From the NCBI RefSeq assembly GCF_003946305.1, contig NZ_RHNS01000002.1, forward strand, positions 62,001 through 126,000: DNA of 64,000 bases. Reading direction: 5' to 3'. The notes beneath the pieces were generated by a model that saw only the letters and a program-made list of their open reading frames with translations, was not told the origin of the DNA and searched no databases. How positions within the stretch are numbered: the stretch's first letter is position 1; each line of letters starts with the position of its first letter. Below, in pieces: positions 32,719 through 42,801 of the stretch. The position numbers were made by a program, and so were the translations under genes. The stretch comes from Lacticaseibacillus porcinae. GTDB lineage: Bacteria; Bacillota; Bacilli; Lactobacillales; Lactobacillaceae.

Positions 32719-33360
32719 TTGTTAGTCACCACTTATAATCCCAAAGCTTTAGGCGATGTCCTCATCGCTGTAGTCGGCCCTGATGATGTTAACCAAACCA
32801 GCCAAAAAGCTGGCAATATTGTTGGAATCTACAATGCCAAAGGCGACGCCACTGGCTTTAATTTCTTCAATATTCACGATTTGTTGCCAGAACTTGATGG
32901 CAATGGGCAAGTCCAATTGTCAGAAACTGACTTGAAGACCTTGAATGCAGCGATCGCTGAAGCTGGTTTGAAGGGCGCTTTGCCATTGAATAACCCAGCG
33001 CGTATCGTCATCGGCAAAATTGTTGAATTCGAGGCCCATCCAGATTCTGATCACTTGCATGTGACCAAAGTCGACCTCGGTGCTGAAGGCATCAAACAAA
33101 TCGTTTGTGGCGCGCCAAATGCTGAACTTGGGCAAACAGTGGTTGCTGCATTGCCTGGTGCGATGATGCCAGATGGCAAATTGATTTGGCCAGGGGTGTT
33201 ACGTGGGGTCGATTCATACGGGATGTTATGTGCCGCTCGCGAATTGGCATTACCCAACGCACCACAAAAGCGTGGGATCTTGATCATGCCTGATGACTTG
33301 AAAGCTGGTCAAACTTTTGATTTCGATCAAGCAGTAGCTGTGGTTGCTGCCCAGAACTAA
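32719..33360 (+). CDS. ytpR: tRNA-binding domain protein YtpR
   Basis: The 213-residue protein has an N-terminal half special to YtpR proteins and a C-terminal EMAP/Trbp-type OB fold that binds tRNA-like RNA: GKIVEFEAHPDSDHLHVTKVD (core HPDSDHLHVTKVD), QIVCGAPN and GMLCAARELAL. The same fold occurs at the N-terminus of PheT, but the rest of PheT is absent and this is the stand-alone form. The start is TTG 32719 after AAAGGA. Confidence 0.9.
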   Translation: MLVTTYNPKALGDVLIAVVGPDDVNQTSQKAGNIVGIYNAKGDATGFNFFNIHDLLPELDGNGQVQLSETDLKTLNAAIAEAGLKGALPLNNPARIVIGKIVEFEAHPDSDHLHVTKVDLGAEGIKQIVCGAPNAELGQTVVAALPGAMMPDGKLIWPGVLRGVDSYGMLCAARELALPNAPQKRGILIMPDDLKAGQTFDFDQAVAVVAAQN

Positions 33361-33373
33361 ATGAAACTTCTTC

Positions 33374-33407
33374 ACCGTGAACTGTTAAAGGTTCACGGTT
33401 TTTTTGT
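33374..33407 (+). terminator. Terminator after ytpR
   Basis: ACCGTGAAC pairs perfectly with GTTCACGGT, followed by seven T residues. Confidence 0.9.
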
Positions 33408-33477
33408 GTAATTGGCGGAGTGGCGGCTTTGATATGGTAAAATAGAGGCTATTGAGTAATCGGAAGGGATGAAATTC

Positions 33478-36033
33478 ATGGCGCATTATGATGGCCCGCC
33501 GTTTTTACGCGGCGAAGCAGAACCACCTGCTGAAAAATATCCATTACCACCTAAACCTGAGCGCCAAGCACCAAAGCCAAAATCAGTGACACCGGCACCC
33601 AAGCCGATCGCGCCAGCTGCTGAAACAGTTGGTCGGCACTCGGTTGATCCACTGGCGGCGTTAAGTACCCCGAAATCTGTGGTCCGTCGCGATATTCAGC
33701 GACCGCAAATCGATTATCGATTGATTTTGACCCAGATGCAGCGCCGCGATGATCAAGTGTATTTGTTCACTGATGATAACGACACGGTTCGCAAACCAGA
33801 TGCTGAGGTCGAATCGACTGAAACCCAGATGCCAACCGCAGATCTTGATGCACAACGTCAAGTTGACGATACGCACCAAGCGGCAGATGACGACGCAACT
33901 GGCGAAACGACAACCAATGAAAATCAGTTGCCTGTCGAAGATTCAGCAGTTGAGGCTCAATCACAATCGGTAGATGCACAGACGCCAACTGTTGCTGACA
34001 GTGATGTGGTCGCACCAACGGCACCCATGGCTGGTGCTGAAGCGCAAGAGTCACCAGCGGAGACAATAGGCGATGCGACTGAGACCATCGATGATGAAAG
34101 CTCGGATGTTAGGGATGTTTCAAAAGCTGATGAAGTCGAACAAAGCAGTGAATCAGATGCTGAGGCCTCAGCAGCGGAACAGCCAACTGAAAAGTCTTCA
34201 GCTGCAGCAACTAACACACAATCACCAAAGCCAGCGACGACAAAGCTGATCCCTAGCCAAGTTGATCCTTTGAAAGCGGCACAACAAGCGCAACTTGAAG
34301 CAGCGTTAGCCAAACAGAAAAAAACGGTTTATGCCAACTGGCGACCGATTCAATTGCCTAAGCGCAATGACTTACACCACGCCGTCGGGGATTACAAAGC
34401 GCGGCATAAAGACTTACCAAAGCCGGTTGCGCAAGTGAGGGCTGACCAAGCAAAAGCCTCGCAGCAAGCGACGCCAAAACCTGAAGTGGCATCCTCAAAG
34501 TCTGCAGTCGAAGTGTCAAAGCCTGAAGCGGTGGCACCACAACCTGAACCGACAGCGGCAAAGTCAAAGCCTGATTTCAATCCTGATACCATCGCCTTGC
34601 ATTCAGAAGCTTCAAAGCCGGAATCACCTTACGTTTTCCCACCATTGGACTTGTTGCCAAAGCCTGTGATCACCACAAGCGATGAACAAAATGATTGGGT
34701 CGAAGCGCAATCGCAACGTTTGGATGAAACGCTTGAAGCCTTTCATGTCGGGGCGCATGTCGTCGCCCACACCATTGGCCCTACCGTCACACAATTTCAA
34801 GTCTCGCTAGATGCAGGCGTCAAAGTCAATAAGATCACCAACTTAAATGATGATTTGAAGTTGGCTTTAGCGGCTAAAGATATTCGCATCGAAGCGCCGA
34901 TCCCTGGCAAAACCACTGTCGGCATCGAGATCCCGAACTTGCATCCCCGTCCCGTGATGTTGCGAGAAGTGTTGCAGTCACCCGCTTTTCAAGATGCAGA
35001 ATCACCGTTGACGATCGCACTAGGGGTCGATTTATTCGGACAACCCGTCGTCACCAACATTAACAAAATGCCGCATGGCTTGATCGCTGGGGCAACTGGC
35101 TCTGGTAAATCAGTGTTCATCAACTCCTTGCTCACGTCGCTGCTTTACAAAGCGACCCCAGAACAAGTGCGATTATTGTTGATCGATCCTAAAGCAGTTG
35201 AATTAGCGGTTTACAACAACTTACCTCATTTGGTATCGCCAGTGATCTCAGATCCTAAAGCTGCTGCCGAAGCGTTGAAGTGGGCAGTGGAAGAAATGGA
35301 AAACCGTTATCAGAAAATGGCCGCAGCTGGTGTGCGTAATCTTGCCCAATTCAATCGCAAAGCCAAAGCTCATGGTGATTTCGGCTTAGTATTACCATAT
35401 GTCGTGATCATTATTGACGAATTAGCAGACTTAATGATGGTGGCAGCCAGTGAAGTGCAAGATTACATTGCGCGGATCACCCAAAAAGCTCGCGCAGCAG
35501 GGATCCACTTGATCGTCGCGACTCAGCGGCCATCAGTGGATGTCATCACTGGTACCATCAAAAACAATATTCCGACGCGGATCGCCTTTATGGTTGCCAG
35601 CCAAACGGATTCCCGCACAATTATTGATGCCAACGGCGCAGAACGCTTGCTTGGCCGTGGGGATATGTTGTATCTTGGTAGCGGCGCCAGTCAAGCCTTG
35701 CGTTTGCAAGGGACGTTCATCGATGAAGATATCGCGACTGTGGTGGATTTTGTTAAAAAAGAACGCCCAGCACAATATTTATTTAAACCAGATGGCTTGT
35801 TAGCCCAAGCTGAGGCATCAGATTCTCAAGACGAACTGTTCCCGCAAGTGTTGGAATATATCGCCCAAGAAAAACATGTCTCAACGTCGAAGTTGCAACG
35901 CGTCTTTTCAATTGGCTACAACCGTGCGGCTAACTTGATCGATGAGTTAGAAATGCGGCATTACATCAGTCCAGCTAACAGCTCGAAACCTCGAGACGTG
36001 TACTTTACTAAAGAAGATCTGGCTGACGATTAA
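33478..36033 (+). CDS. sftA: Soluble FtsK/SpoIIIE-type DNA translocase SftA
   Basis: SftA moves DNA away from the closing septum. Unlike FtsK and SpoIIIE it has no membrane helices, and none is found in this 851-residue protein. Residues 15-400 are a Pro/Ala/Glu-rich, low-complexity linker with many PKP and SKPE repeats. The motor follows: Walker A GATGSGKS near residue 540, Walker [10 protein letters not shown] near residue 645, [13 protein letters not shown], and a C-terminal gamma winged helix ([17 protein letters not shown]). ATG 33478 is nine bases from GGAAGGG. It is 22 bp before murC. Confidence 0.92.
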   Translation: MAHYDGPPFLRGEAEPPAEKYPLPPKPERQAPKPKSVTPAPKPIAPAAETVGRHSVDPLAALSTPKSVVRRDIQRPQIDYRLILTQMQRRDDQVYLFTDDNDTVRKPDAEVESTETQMPTADLDAQRQVDDTHQAADDDATGETTTNENQLPVEDSAVEAQSQSVDAQTPTVADSDVVAPTAPMAGAEAQESPAETIGDATETIDDESSDVRDVSKADEVEQSSESDAEASAAEQPTEKSSAAATNTQSPKPATTKLIPSQVDPLKAAQQAQLEAALAKQKKTVYANWRPIQLPKRNDLHHAVGDYKARHKDLPKPVAQVRADQAKASQQATPKPEVASSKSAVEVSKPEAVAPQPEPTAAKSKPDFNPDTIALHSEASKPESPYVFPPLDLLPKPVITTSDEQNDWVEAQSQRLDETLEAFHVGAHVVAHTIGPTVTQFQVSLDAGVKVNKITNLNDDLKLALAAKDIRIEAPIPGKTTVGIEIPNLHPRPVMLREVLQSPAFQDAESPLTIALGVDLFGQPVVTNINKMPHGLIAGATGSGKSVFINSLLTSLLYKATPEQVRLLLIDPKAVELAVYNNLPHLVSPVISDPKAAAEALKWAVEEMENRYQKMAAAGVRNLAQFNRKAKAHGDFGLVLPYVVIIIDELADLMMVAASEVQDYIARITQKARAAGIHLIVATQRPSVDVITGTIKNNIPTRIAFMVASQTDSRTIIDANGAERLLGRGDMLYLGSGASQALRLQGTFIDEDIATVVDFVKKERPAQYLFKPDGLLAQAEASDSQDELFPQVLEYIAQEKHVSTSKLQRVFSIGYNRAANLIDELEMRHYISPANSSKPRDVYFTKEDLADD

Positions 36034-36055
36034 TATGATGATTAAGGGGAAAACA

Positions 36056-37375
36056 ATGACTCAAACGTATTATTTTATTGGTATTAAAGGTTCTGGCATG
36101 TCTGCATTAGCATTGATCTTGCATGACATGGGAAACGTTGTATTAGGTTCTGATATCACCCAGTACACGTTCACCCAACGTGGCTTAGCCCAAGCCGGCA
36201 TCGAAATGTTGCCATTTGATCCTGCAAACTTAAAGCCTGGCTACACAGTGATCTGTGGGAATTCCTTCACAGACGAGCATCCAGAAGTCGTCAAGGCACA
36301 TGAACTGGGCTTGAAGTTCTATCGCTACCACCAATTCGTCGGTGAATTGATGAAGCCTTACACCTCCATCGGGGTTGCCGGCGCTCATGGTAAGACTTCC
36401 ACCACTGGTTTGCTGGCCCACACTTTAAGCGGGATCGACAAAACTTCTTATTTGATTGGCGACGGCACTGGTAAAGGCACCCCTGATTCCAAGTTCTTCG
36501 TGTTTGAAGCTGATGAATATCGCCGTCACTTCTTAGCCTATTCCCCAGATTACTTGATCATGACCAACATCGATTTTGATCATCCTGATTACTACACCGG
36601 TATCGAAGACGTCTACTCTGCCTTTCAAACTGAAGCCGAACAAGTACAAAAAGCGATTTTTGCTTGGGGGGATGACGAATGGTTGCGGAAGATCCATGCT
36701 GATGTGCCTGTATATTACTACGGGACTAAAGACACTGATGACTTCATCGCTAAAAATGTCACCCGCACCACCACTGGTTCAAGCTTTGATGCCTTCCATC
36801 ACAATGAATTGATCGGTCACTTCCATGTGCCATTATTTGGGGAACACAGTGTCCTCAACGCCTTGGCAGTGGTTGCCGTTGCCTATACTGAAAAACTCGA
36901 CGCCGACTTCATCGCTCGCGAACTCGCCAGCTTCTCAGGCGTCAAACGCCGCTTCTCTGAAAAGAAAATGGCCAACGCTGTGATCATTGACGATTACGCG
37001 CACCATCCATCAGAAATCAAAGCCACATTAGATGCCGCCCGTCAAAAGTATCCTGATCAACAAGTCGTTGCCGTCTTCCAACCCCATACGTTCTCACGCA
37101 CCATCGCTTACTTGGATGAATTTGCGGAAACGTTAAGCAAAGCTGACGCCGTTTATGTGACCCCAATTTTCACCAGTGCCCGTGAAACCTCTGGCTCTGT
37201 GTCTGCTGAAGACTTACAAGCCAAAGTCACCAAGCCTGGTGCAGTGATCAAGTTAGACGACATGTCTGCATTGCTAGACTATGATAACGCCGTGTTTGTC
37301 TTCATGGGTGCCGGCGATATTCAAAAGTATGAAGTCGCGTTTGAAGACTTGTTATCCCATGGTGAACTTAAATAA
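36056..37375 (+). CDS. murC: UDP-N-acetylmuramate-L-alanine ligase
   Basis: MurC adds the first amino acid, L-alanine, to UDP-MurNAc in the cytoplasm. The 439-residue protein shows [13 protein letters not shown] at the N-terminus, the ATP loop GAHGKTST near residue 108, [10 protein letters not shown] and [15 protein letters not shown] precedes ATG 36056, while ATG 36035 lacks a site. Linkage to sftA is conserved in Bacillota. Confidence 0.96.
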   Translation: MTQTYYFIGIKGSGMSALALILHDMGNVVLGSDITQYTFTQRGLAQAGIEMLPFDPANLKPGYTVICGNSFTDEHPEVVKAHELGLKFYRYHQFVGELMKPYTSIGVAGAHGKTSTTGLLAHTLSGIDKTSYLIGDGTGKGTPDSKFFVFEADEYRRHFLAYSPDYLIMTNIDFDHPDYYTGIEDVYSAFQTEAEQVQKAIFAWGDDEWLRKIHADVPVYYYGTKDTDDFIAKNVTRTTTGSSFDAFHHNELIGHFHVPLFGEHSVLNALAVVAVAYTEKLDADFIARELASFSGVKRRFSEKKMANAVIIDDYAHHPSEIKATLDAARQKYPDQQVVAVFQPHTFSRTIAYLDEFAETLSKADAVYVTPIFTSARETSGSVSAEDLQAKVTKPGAVIKLDDMSALLDYDNAVFVFMGAGDIQKYEVAFEDLLSHGELK

Positions 37376-37410
37376 TTTATGACATCAAGCGATATCGGTC
37401 TTAAGTCCAA

Positions 37411-37439
37411 CTGACAAGTTGTCATTTTATCGCTATAAT
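37411..37439 (+). promoter_or_regulatory. Promoter of the BI-1 family gene
   Basis: CTGACA and TATAAT are 17 bp apart, 35 bp before the ATG. Confidence 0.72.
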
Positions 37440-37473
37440 GTTTTTTAAAGCTAAGACGAAAGGAGACGATTCG

Positions 37474-38181
37474 ATGCAAGAACGTCGTGTTGTCAATGAT
37501 ACTGGGCTTTCCACTTTCTTTGCGAAAGTCTACAGTACCATGGGCGGTGGTTTATTGATCACTGCTTTGATCAGTTATTTATTAGGAAATGTGTTCCAAG
37601 TCCAATATGGGAACTTCATTGCTTCTAACCGCATTTTGTTCCTGGTGGCAACTTTCTTACCATTGATCTTAATGTTTATGATCTCCGGTCGCCGCGGTCA
37701 AGAATCGCCTGCTTACGCCCGCGTGATGTTTGGGTTGATGGCTGCCAGCTATGGGTTCACGTTAGCGTCGGTGTGGATCATTTATCCAGCTGCTAACATT
37801 GGGATCTCACTGGTGGTCACTGCCGTCATCTTCTTCACGATGTCCGCAGTTGGTCGCACCACTCATCAGAACTTGTCGATGGTCGGGCGCTATGCCTTAG
37901 CCGCATTGATCGGTGCCATCGTGTTGACCATCATCAACATGTTCATGGGCTCCAGCATGATGTCCATGCTGATCTCATATGTGATCTTGATCGCCTTCAT
38001 CATCATGACTGCTGCTGATACGCAAGCATTGAAGCGCATTTACATGACCGCTTCTGGTGACGGTAGCTTTGCCGTTAACACCTCAAGTTTGGCCGTTCAA
38101 GGGGCTTTGATGTTGTACTTGGACTTCCTCAACTTGTTCATGGTGATTTTACAGATCTTCGGAGTTTCTGATAATCGTTAA
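37474..38181 (+). CDS. Bax inhibitor-1/YccA family membrane protein
   Basis: This is a 235-residue protein with seven predicted membrane helices and a short basic N-terminus, typical of the UPF0005/BI-1 family. The conserved C-terminal DTQALKR and the last helix with DFLN are present. Family members leak calcium or modulate membrane protease activity. The bacterial role is not settled. The start follows AAAGGAG. Confidence 0.9.
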   Translation: MQERRVVNDTGLSTFFAKVYSTMGGGLLITALISYLLGNVFQVQYGNFIASNRILFLVATFLPLILMFMISGRRGQESPAYARVMFGLMAASYGFTLASVWIIYPAANIGISLVVTAVIFFTMSAVGRTTHQNLSMVGRYALAALIGAIVLTIINMFMGSSMMSMLISYVILIAFIIMTAADTQALKRIYMTASGDGSFAVNTSSLAVQGALMLYLDFLNLFMVILQIFGVSDNR

Positions 38182-38188
38182 TCAAATC

Positions 38189-38221
38189 AACACTTTCATC
38201 ATGAGATGAAGGTGTTTTTTT
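38189..38221 (+). terminator. Terminator after the BI-1 family gene
   Basis: AACACTTTCATC pairs with GATGAAGGTGTT (one T-G), followed by a T-run. Confidence 0.88.
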
Positions 38222-38249
38222 GTGGCGTAAGCGCCGCCGAGGAAAAATC

Positions 38250-38288
38250 ACCAAGTCCACGGCCGACAAGGGAATGCTTGGATTTGGT
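38250..38288 (+). promoter_or_regulatory. Hairpin in the leader region of the 124-residue gene
   Basis: ACCAAGTCCA pairs with TGGATTTGGT (10 bp, one G-U) around a 19-base loop, about 100 bp before the next gene. It has no T-run. It may be a leader structure or chance. Confidence 0.35.
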
Positions 38289-38392
38289 TGATTCGCTGAT
38301 TGAAAATTGTGGCGTTAAATTAGGGTCACACCACCCATGCGATTACACTGAAGCCGTCACCAGTGAAAGTTTTTTTCTGGGAGGGGAAGGTT

Positions 38393-38767
38393 ATGGCAAA
38401 CTCAGTGTTAGAAGCCAGTGTGGAACAAACGCTACCAGCGTTTAATCAAGTCCCAGCGCTGTTGGCGTTGCGGTTTTTAAATGTGTCAGATGCCGAAATC
38501 GACTCGGCAATCAGAGATTTTGCGCAGGCATTAAGTCAGATCCAAGATGTGGTGATTGAACAAGTTCCAGCTTATCAATTCCATCAAGCGATGGCAGTAT
38601 TAAATCCTGACTGGGCAGAGGGAAGTCCCACGGCAGATCATGAAGCGTTCATTCGCTTGTTGTGCATCAGCTTGTATTTACGGTTTATGGCCCATAGCGG
38701 ACATTTGAGTTTAACCGAGACTCAAGTCCTAGATCAATTCAACCGCTACATGCCACCGCGGACGTGA
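38393..38767 (+). CDS. Uncharacterised 124-residue helical protein
   Basis: I do not recognise this protein. It appears all-helical, acidic, and without signal or membrane segments. The reading is supported by GGGAGGGGAAGG before ATG 38393 and by a clear terminator directly after the stop. Codon use is like that of its neighbours. It stands alone between a BI-1 gene and the structured element before polA. Confidence 0.7.
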   Translation: MANSVLEASVEQTLPAFNQVPALLALRFLNVSDAEIDSAIRDFAQALSQIQDVVIEQVPAYQFHQAMAVLNPDWAEGSPTADHEAFIRLLCISLYLRFMAHSGHLSLTETQVLDQFNRYMPPRT

Positions 38768-38776
38768 GCGTTGTCG

Positions 38777-38812
38777 CGAGTCTCAGACATAATTCGTCTG
38801 AGGCTCGTTTTA
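38777..38812 (+). terminator. Terminator after the 124-residue gene
   Basis: CGAG-T-CTCAGAC pairs with GTCTGAG-G-CTCG (11 bp and one mismatch), followed by TTTTAC. Confidence 0.85.
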
Positions 38813-38831
38813 CTATCGTTGTCCGGCATCG

Positions 38832-39114
38832 ATAGTGTTTTATGCTGCCACCAGGCGACAGTGGGCTAGCTCCGTTGCGGAACTGAAGTCATCTCACGTG
38901 GCATGCCTTTCCGGCGTAGAGATCGGCAAAAAGCGCCGATGCTACGTTTTTACACCGCATTTCAAGCCAAGAAAACCGCTTGTCTTGAAATTTACCTGAA
39001 ATATTAGCTAAGCCAGAAACCCGCTGTCTTAGCTAAAATTTCTGCCACGTTCGATGATTTCAGTTCCTCCACTACGCTAGCCCACTGTCACCTGACGGCT
39101 ACGTAACACGCTAT
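38832..39114. other. Large structured element A (72-bp arms enclosing three hairpins)
   Basis: Bases 38832-38903 pair with 39043-39114 in one register with no insertion or deletion. By hand count 59 of 72 positions pair, including perfect runs of 14, 15 and 8. The 139-base interior folds into three hairpins: CGTAG...CTACG around TCGGC/GCCGA (38915-38946), an 8+4 bp stem with loop AAAACCG (38959-38991), and a 9+3 bp stem with loop AAACCCG (39004-39036). The last two both carry a single C-T mismatch at the same joint. There is no reading frame. It may be a large RNA or a cruciform-forming repeat. No named class is recognised. Confidence 0.8.
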
Positions 39115-39304
39115 ACTTCTTTGATACAATGTTTGATTTTGTGAACGGCGCTGCAAAGTCAGCATATTGGCATAGTTTGCTGAAACACTCACGCTGCCGG
39201 ACATCATTTCCACGGTCAAAGATGAAATTGAGTTATGTCACAGCCTAGTTTTGTTAGCTCTTAAATCTGGTACAATAAGCGTAGGACTTTTGAGGAGGAC
39301 TATC
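39115..39304. other. Non-coding spacer between element A and polA
   Basis: No gene is seen. Near its 3' end, TGGTACAAT at 39268-39276 is an extended -10 suited to polA. TGCCGGACA at 39195-39203 is complementary to TGTCCGGCA at 38820-38828, upstream of element A, and may be coincidence. Confidence 0.5.
39268..39276 (+). promoter_or_regulatory. Extended -10 of the polA operon
   Basis: TGGTACAAT lies 28 bp before the polA ATG. A -35 (TAGTTT, 19 bp upstream) is poor. Confidence 0.5.
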
Positions 39305-41944
39305 ATGGCCGACAAAACAAAATTGTTGCTGATCGACGGCAATTCCATGGCATTTCGCGCGTTTTATGCGTTATATAATCAACTTGATAAATTTACCAAC
39401 AAAGATGGGGTGCATACCAATGCGGTGTTCACCTTTAACAACATGTTGGATTCGCTGATTGATCAATTCCAACCAGATAACATCATGGTGGCCTTCGACC
39501 GCTCTGGTGGGACCTTTCGGACGAAAAAATTTAGTGATTACAAAGGCAACCGCGATCGCGCGCCGCAAGAATTGTTGGAACAATTACCATTAGTCAAAAC
39601 CTTGCTTGATGATCACGGCATGGCGCATTACGAATTGCAAGATTGGGAAGCTGATGATATTATCGGCACCTTGGCCAAGCAAGCAGAAGCTGCCGGTTGG
39701 GAAACCACTGTCATCACTGGCGATCGTGATTTAACGCAACTAGCGACTGATCATGTCACCGTTCAAGTGACAAAAAAAGGCGTCAAAGAACTAGAAGCCT
39801 TCACGCCTGAATATCTCAAAGAAAAAGTCGGTGTCACGCCAAAACAATTCATCGACATGAAAGGGTTGATGGGTGACACTTCAGATAATTATCCCGGGGT
39901 CCAAGGCATCGGCCCCAAGACAGCATTGAAGTTGCTCGATCAATTCGGTTCGATCGAAGGGTTATATGACAACATCGATGACCTAAAAAAATCGAAAATG
40001 AAAGACAAATTGATTGCAGGCAAAGATGATGCTTTCATGAGCAAAGACTTGGCGACGATCAGACGAGATGCGCCGATCGCCGTGGGGTTGGATGATACCA
40101 AGTACACTGGCCCTGATATCGATAAATTGCGGACCTTTTACACGGACTTGGACATGCGCCAAGCATTGAATAAGCTCAACAAACAAGCACCTGCCGTGCA
40201 ACCAAAAGCCCATTATGTGGTGATTTCTGATGCCAACCTCGATCAATTGTTAGCAGTCGATGAACCGATCGCATTTGAAATTGAAATGTTGACCGAGAAC
40301 TATCACACCGCAGAGCCGATCGGTTGGTTTGTCGGCACTGAATCTGAAGTATACGTCTCTGCTGATGCGACGTTGTTGTCGTTGCCACCAGTGCAAACCT
40401 GGTTGAATGCCCGCGATCACATCACGGTGTTTGATTTAAAACGGAATTTGATCGCCGCCAAGAAGTTTAACCTAGATCTCGATCCCGTTGATTTCGACGT
40501 GTTGCTGGCATCTTATTTGTTGAATCCTGATCAAAATGCCAACGACCTCGGCCAAATCGCCCAAGATCACGACTACACCTTGGAATTTGACGAAGATGTA
40601 TATGGCAAAGGCGCTAAACTCGCGGTACCTGATGAAGAACAACTCTTTAGTCATTTTGCCCGCAAAGCTCAAGCATTGTTGAGTTTGCGGCCGCATTTGA
40701 CGCAAGACTTAGCTGATCATGATCAATCAGGGTTATTTACTGATATGGAAATGCCCCTGGCTCGCGTACTCGCAGCCATGGAAGCAGTCGGCATCACCCT
40801 TGAAGCCAAGACACTGCAGGCGATGGGTGAACAATATGAACAATCGATCAAAGTTTTACAAGAAAAAATCTATGGTCAAGCAGGGCTAGAATTCAATTTG
40901 AATTCACCAAAGCAATTGGGTGAAGTGTTATTTGAAAAACTCGGCTTGCCAGTGATCAAGAAAACGAAAACTGGCTACTCCACCAGTGTCGATGTGTTGG
41001 AACAACTCGCGCATGATTATCCGATCGTTAAAGACATTTTAGATTATCGCGCAGTGTCGAAGTTGCAATCCACTTATGTCAAAGGGTTGCTGAAAGCACA
41101 ACTCCCTGATCAAAAGATCCACACCCGCTATTTGCAAACCTTGACGCAAACTGGTCGCTTGTCTTCAGTTGACCCGAACATGCAAAATATTCCGGCACGT
41201 GGGGATGGCAAGTTGATCCGCAAAGCTTTCGTCCCATCACATGAGGGCTGGCAGATCTTCAGTTCTGACTATTCACAAATCGAATTGCGGGTGCTTGCGC
41301 ATATTTCTGGTGACGCGAATATGCAAGAAGCCTTTAAAGAAGATCGCGATATTCATGCCAACACGGCGATGAAGATCTTCGGCTTGGAATCGCCAGATCA
41401 AGTGACGCCTGACATGCGCCGTCAAGCCAAAGCGACGAACTTTGGGATCGTGTATGGGATCTCCGATTTTGGATTGGCTAAAAACATCGGGATCACCCGC
41501 CGTCAAGCTAAAGCCTTTATCGATGGCTATTTTGAACAATATCCAAAAGTGCGGGAATACATGGATAAAATGGTGGCCCAAGCGCGTGACACCGGTTTTG
41601 TGGAAACCTTATTCCATCGTCGCCGCTACCTCGATCAAATTCACTCTCGTAACTTCAACTTGCGGCAATTTGCTGAACGTACCGCGATGAATACCCCAAT
41701 TCAAGGCTCTGCCGCAGATATCATCAAAGTGGCGATGATCCGCATGCAACAAATGCTTAAAGAACAAAACTTGCAAAGTCGCATGTTACTGCAAGTCCAT
41801 GATGAATTGATCTTTGAAGGGCCTGAAGAAGAAATGCCGATCCTCGGCAAGCTGGTACCAAAAGTGATGGATTCTGCTGTTGACTTGGATGTGCCGTTGA
41901 AAGTGGAAAGTTCATATGGTCCCACTTGGTTTGACGCCAAGTAG
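39305..41944 (+). CDS. polA: DNA polymerase I
   Basis: PolA fills gaps and removes RNA primers. The 879-residue protein has an N-terminal 5'-3' exonuclease (about 1-290: LLLIDGNSMAFRAF, GDTSDNYPGVQGIGPKTA in part), a central 3'-5' exonuclease-like domain lacking the usual acidic residues as in other Bacillota, and a C-terminal polymerase with SDYSQIELRVLAHIS, KATNFGIVYGIS and LLQVHDELIFE. ATG 39305 follows GAGGAGG. It leads an operon with mutM, coaE and nrdR. Confidence 0.97.
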   Translation: MADKTKLLLIDGNSMAFRAFYALYNQLDKFTNKDGVHTNAVFTFNNMLDSLIDQFQPDNIMVAFDRSGGTFRTKKFSDYKGNRDRAPQELLEQLPLVKTLLDDHGMAHYELQDWEADDIIGTLAKQAEAAGWETTVITGDRDLTQLATDHVTVQVTKKGVKELEAFTPEYLKEKVGVTPKQFIDMKGLMGDTSDNYPGVQGIGPKTALKLLDQFGSIEGLYDNIDDLKKSKMKDKLIAGKDDAFMSKDLATIRRDAPIAVGLDDTKYTGPDIDKLRTFYTDLDMRQALNKLNKQAPAVQPKAHYVVISDANLDQLLAVDEPIAFEIEMLTENYHTAEPIGWFVGTESEVYVSADATLLSLPPVQTWLNARDHITVFDLKRNLIAAKKFNLDLDPVDFDVLLASYLLNPDQNANDLGQIAQDHDYTLEFDEDVYGKGAKLAVPDEEQLFSHFARKAQALLSLRPHLTQDLADHDQSGLFTDMEMPLARVLAAMEAVGITLEAKTLQAMGEQYEQSIKVLQEKIYGQAGLEFNLNSPKQLGEVLFEKLGLPVIKKTKTGYSTSVDVLEQLAHDYPIVKDILDYRAVSKLQSTYVKGLLKAQLPDQKIHTRYLQTLTQTGRLSSVDPNMQNIPARGDGKLIRKAFVPSHEGWQIFSSDYSQIELRVLAHISGDANMQEAFKEDRDIHANTAMKIFGLESPDQVTPDMRRQAKATNFGIVYGISDFGLAKNIGITRRQAKAFIDGYFEQYPKVREYMDKMVAQARDTGFVETLFHRRRYLDQIHSRNFNLRQFAERTAMNTPIQGSAADIIKVAMIRMQQMLKEQNLQSRMLLQVHDELIFEGPEEEMPILGKLVPKVMDSAVDLDVPLKVESSYGPTWFDAK

Positions 41945-41955
41945 AAAGGAGTCAT

Positions 41956-42801
41956 ATGCCGGAATTACCAGAAGTTGAAAATGTCCGCCGTTCATTATCT
42001 GAACTTGTGGTGGGTAAAACCGTATGTGGTGTCCACACCAACTGGGAGAAAATTTTAGTTGGTGGCTTGTCGACGTTTACCAAAGCCCTAGACGGCGCAA
42101 CAGTGACCGCAGTGGATCGGCGCGGGAAATATTTGTTGCTGCGCTTTGATAACGACGTAACGTTAGTGTCGCATTTACGGATGGAAGGCAAATACCAACT
42201 GGCACCCACGGCAGACGAGCCACCGGCAAGATTTTTGCATGTGTGGTTTGACTTTACCGATGGCAGTCAGCTGCGGTATTTGGATATGCGGAAGTTTGGT
42301 CGCATGCAGTTGTGTGACACTGGTTCTGAAATGCAGGTTGGCGGCTTGAAAACGATGGGGCCTGAACCCACTGTGGAAACTTTTGACGCTGACGACTTTT
42401 ACCAAACGTTGCAAAAACACAAAAAGCCGATTAAATCCGTGATCCTCGATCAAAACGTTGTCGCTGGTGTCGGCAATATATACGCAGACGAAACCTTGTG
42501 GCGGGCCAAGATCAATCCGATGCAGCCGGCCTGCACCTTAAAACGTTCAGAAGCAAATGCGTTGCATGACCAAATCATCGCAGTGCTTGGCGAGTCGATC
42601 AAACTCGGCGGCACCACGGTACATACTTTTGTTTCAGCAGATGGCCGGACTGGTGGATTTCAAGATAAGTTACGAGTTTACGGCAAACAAGGCACGCCTT
42701 GTCCGCGTTGTGGGACTGAGATCGTAAAAACAAAAGTCGGCCAACGTGGGACGCATTACTGCCCGCAATGTCAAGTTTTGAGAAAGCGTGTGATCCATTG
42801 A
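41956..42801 (+). CDS. mutM: Formamidopyrimidine-DNA glycosylase
   Basis: MutM (Fpg) removes 8-oxoguanine and cuts the strand. The 281-residue protein starts with PELPEVE, whose N-terminal Pro and Glu are catalytic. It has the H2TH region (NIYADETLWRAKINP) and a C-terminal zinc finger CPRC...CPQC. AAAGGAG precedes the ATG. The stop codon overlaps the coaE start. Confidence 0.96.
   Translation: MPELPEVENVRRSLSELVVGKTVCGVHTNWEKILVGGLSTFTKALDGATVTAVDRRGKYLLLRFDNDVTLVSHLRMEGKYQLAPTADEPPARFLHVWFDFTDGSQLRYLDMRKFGRMQLCDTGSEMQVGGLKTMGPEPTVETFDADDFYQTLQKHKKPIKSVILDQNVVAGVGNIYADETLWRAKINPMQPACTLKRSEANALHDQIIAVLGESIKLGGTTVHTFVSADGRTGGFQDKLRVYGKQGTPCPRCGTEIVKTKVGQRGTHYCPQCQVLRKRVIH

Noticed and set aside
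33767-34592. Several antisense frames of 66-118 codons within the sftA linker
   Set aside because: They are by-products of the repetitive Pro/Ala/Glu codons of the linker on the plus strand and lack start signals.
38812-38836. ACTATCG...CGATAGT hairpin followed by GTTTT as a second terminator
   Set aside because: It overlaps the outer arm of structured element A and its T-run is short, so it was not listed as a separate terminator.
38820-39203. Outer TGTCCGGCA/TGCCGGACA pair extending element A
   Set aside because: The pair is out of register with the 72-bp stem and the intervening sequence does not pair, so it may be chance.
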